Source: an uncultured Stenotrophomonas sp.
Lineage (GTDB): Bacteria; Pseudomonadota; Gammaproteobacteria; Xanthomonadales; Xanthomonadaceae
Assembly (NCBI RefSeq): GCF_945952405.1
Contig: NZ_CAMFIA010000002.1
Span: 272,402-336,401 of the forward strand
Reading direction: 5' to 3'
Length of the DNA stretch: 64,000 bases
Both the position numbers and the translations under genes were made by a program. Every line of letters begins with the position of its first letter. The first letter of the stretch is position 1. Below the pieces are notes generated by a model that did not search any database, was not told where the DNA came from, and was given only the letters and a program-made list of their open reading frames with translations. Of the stretch, positions 63,947-64,000 are shown one piece after another.

Positions 63947-64000
63947 GGCCGAGTAGCTCAGTTGGTAGAGCAGGGGATTGAAAATCCCCGTGTCGGCGGT
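63947..64000 (+). tRNA. Second tRNA-Phe (GAA), cut by the window end
   Basis: The 54 bases present are identical to the first tRNA-Phe from its 5' end through the anticodon arm into the T arm. The last 22 bases lie beyond the window. Only about 37 bases separate the preceding terminator from this gene, so its promoter must be very close or shared by readthrough. Confidence 0.93.

Noticed and set aside
63947-64000. Second tRNA-Phe considered as an attachment site marking a genomic island.
   Set aside because: No integrase, direct repeat or composition change is visible inside the window; the evidence would lie beyond 64 kb.

Overview
The window is GC-rich chromosomal DNA from a member of the Xanthomonadaceae, most likely the Stenotrophomonas maltophilia complex. 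Three things point there. The arginine genes encode the N-acetylcitrulline route (acetylornithine carbamoyltransferase, acetylcitrulline deacetylase, a fused acetylglutamate synthase/kinase). The intergenic gaps carry many short palindromes starting with GTAG, matching the SMAG REP family of S. maltophilia. Gene neighbourhoods are also typical of the family. No phage, insertion sequence, CRISPR array or island boundary was seen; almost all of the window looks like core genome.

Layout. 1-1.1 kb: the end of pgaC and all of pgaD (biofilm polysaccharide PNAG). 1.2-11.8 kb: ten genes on the minus strand, argF'-argG-argE'-argA/B-GNAT-argC-argH-yciI-proB-proA, making arginine and proline from glutamate. 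They are preceded by what looks like a classical attenuator: a short leader peptide with Arg-Ala-Arg-Arg, a competing antiterminator and a strong terminator (11.9-12.05 kb). 12.1-17.4 kb: a secreted protein, cysS, sufE, an MFS transporter, and a DksA homologue with a very long Lys/Ala/Pro-rich tail. 17.7-21.8 kb: yidD, dihydroorotase, an M23 peptidase and a large unrecognised leucine-rich protein. 21.8-25.3 kb: mtaD-ubiG-mupP and a squalene/phytoene-synthase-like gene. 25.5-27.2 kb: efp divergent from epmB, the enzyme that makes beta-lysine for EF-P.

27.3-30.4 kb: a two-gene signalling unit, a PhnD-like binding protein plus a HAMP-GGDEF-EAL protein. 30.4-36.1 kb: trmJ, suhB, a repeat-filled gap, htpX, gluQ, phaB and phaR. 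36.1-46.2 kb: a TraB/GumN protein, a DUF1684 lipoprotein, then the conserved nnr-tsaE-amiC-mutL block, with queG and xseA running the other way. 46.2-46.7 kb: a gap holding two homologous cloverleaf-forming inverted repeats. Their long clamps differ by compensated changes, and all four hairpin loops show CANGGANG, the consensus for CsrA/RsmA binding. I regard this as the most interesting undescribed-looking feature.

46.7-55.4 kb: an M48 protease, a SUMF1-domain lipoprotein, rnd, a Sel1/TPR protein and a TonB-dependent receptor. 55.6-59.2 kb: a TetR regulator with a perfect 16-bp operator, divergent from a sugar isomerase and two alpha/beta hydrolases. 59.2-64 kb: tRNA-Ala(CGC), small proteins, an SDR, an Ada-like methyltransferase, an NADP-dependent oxidoreductase, and two identical-looking tRNA-Phe genes, the second cut by the window end.

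All calls come from reading the sequence. No database search or folding program was run.
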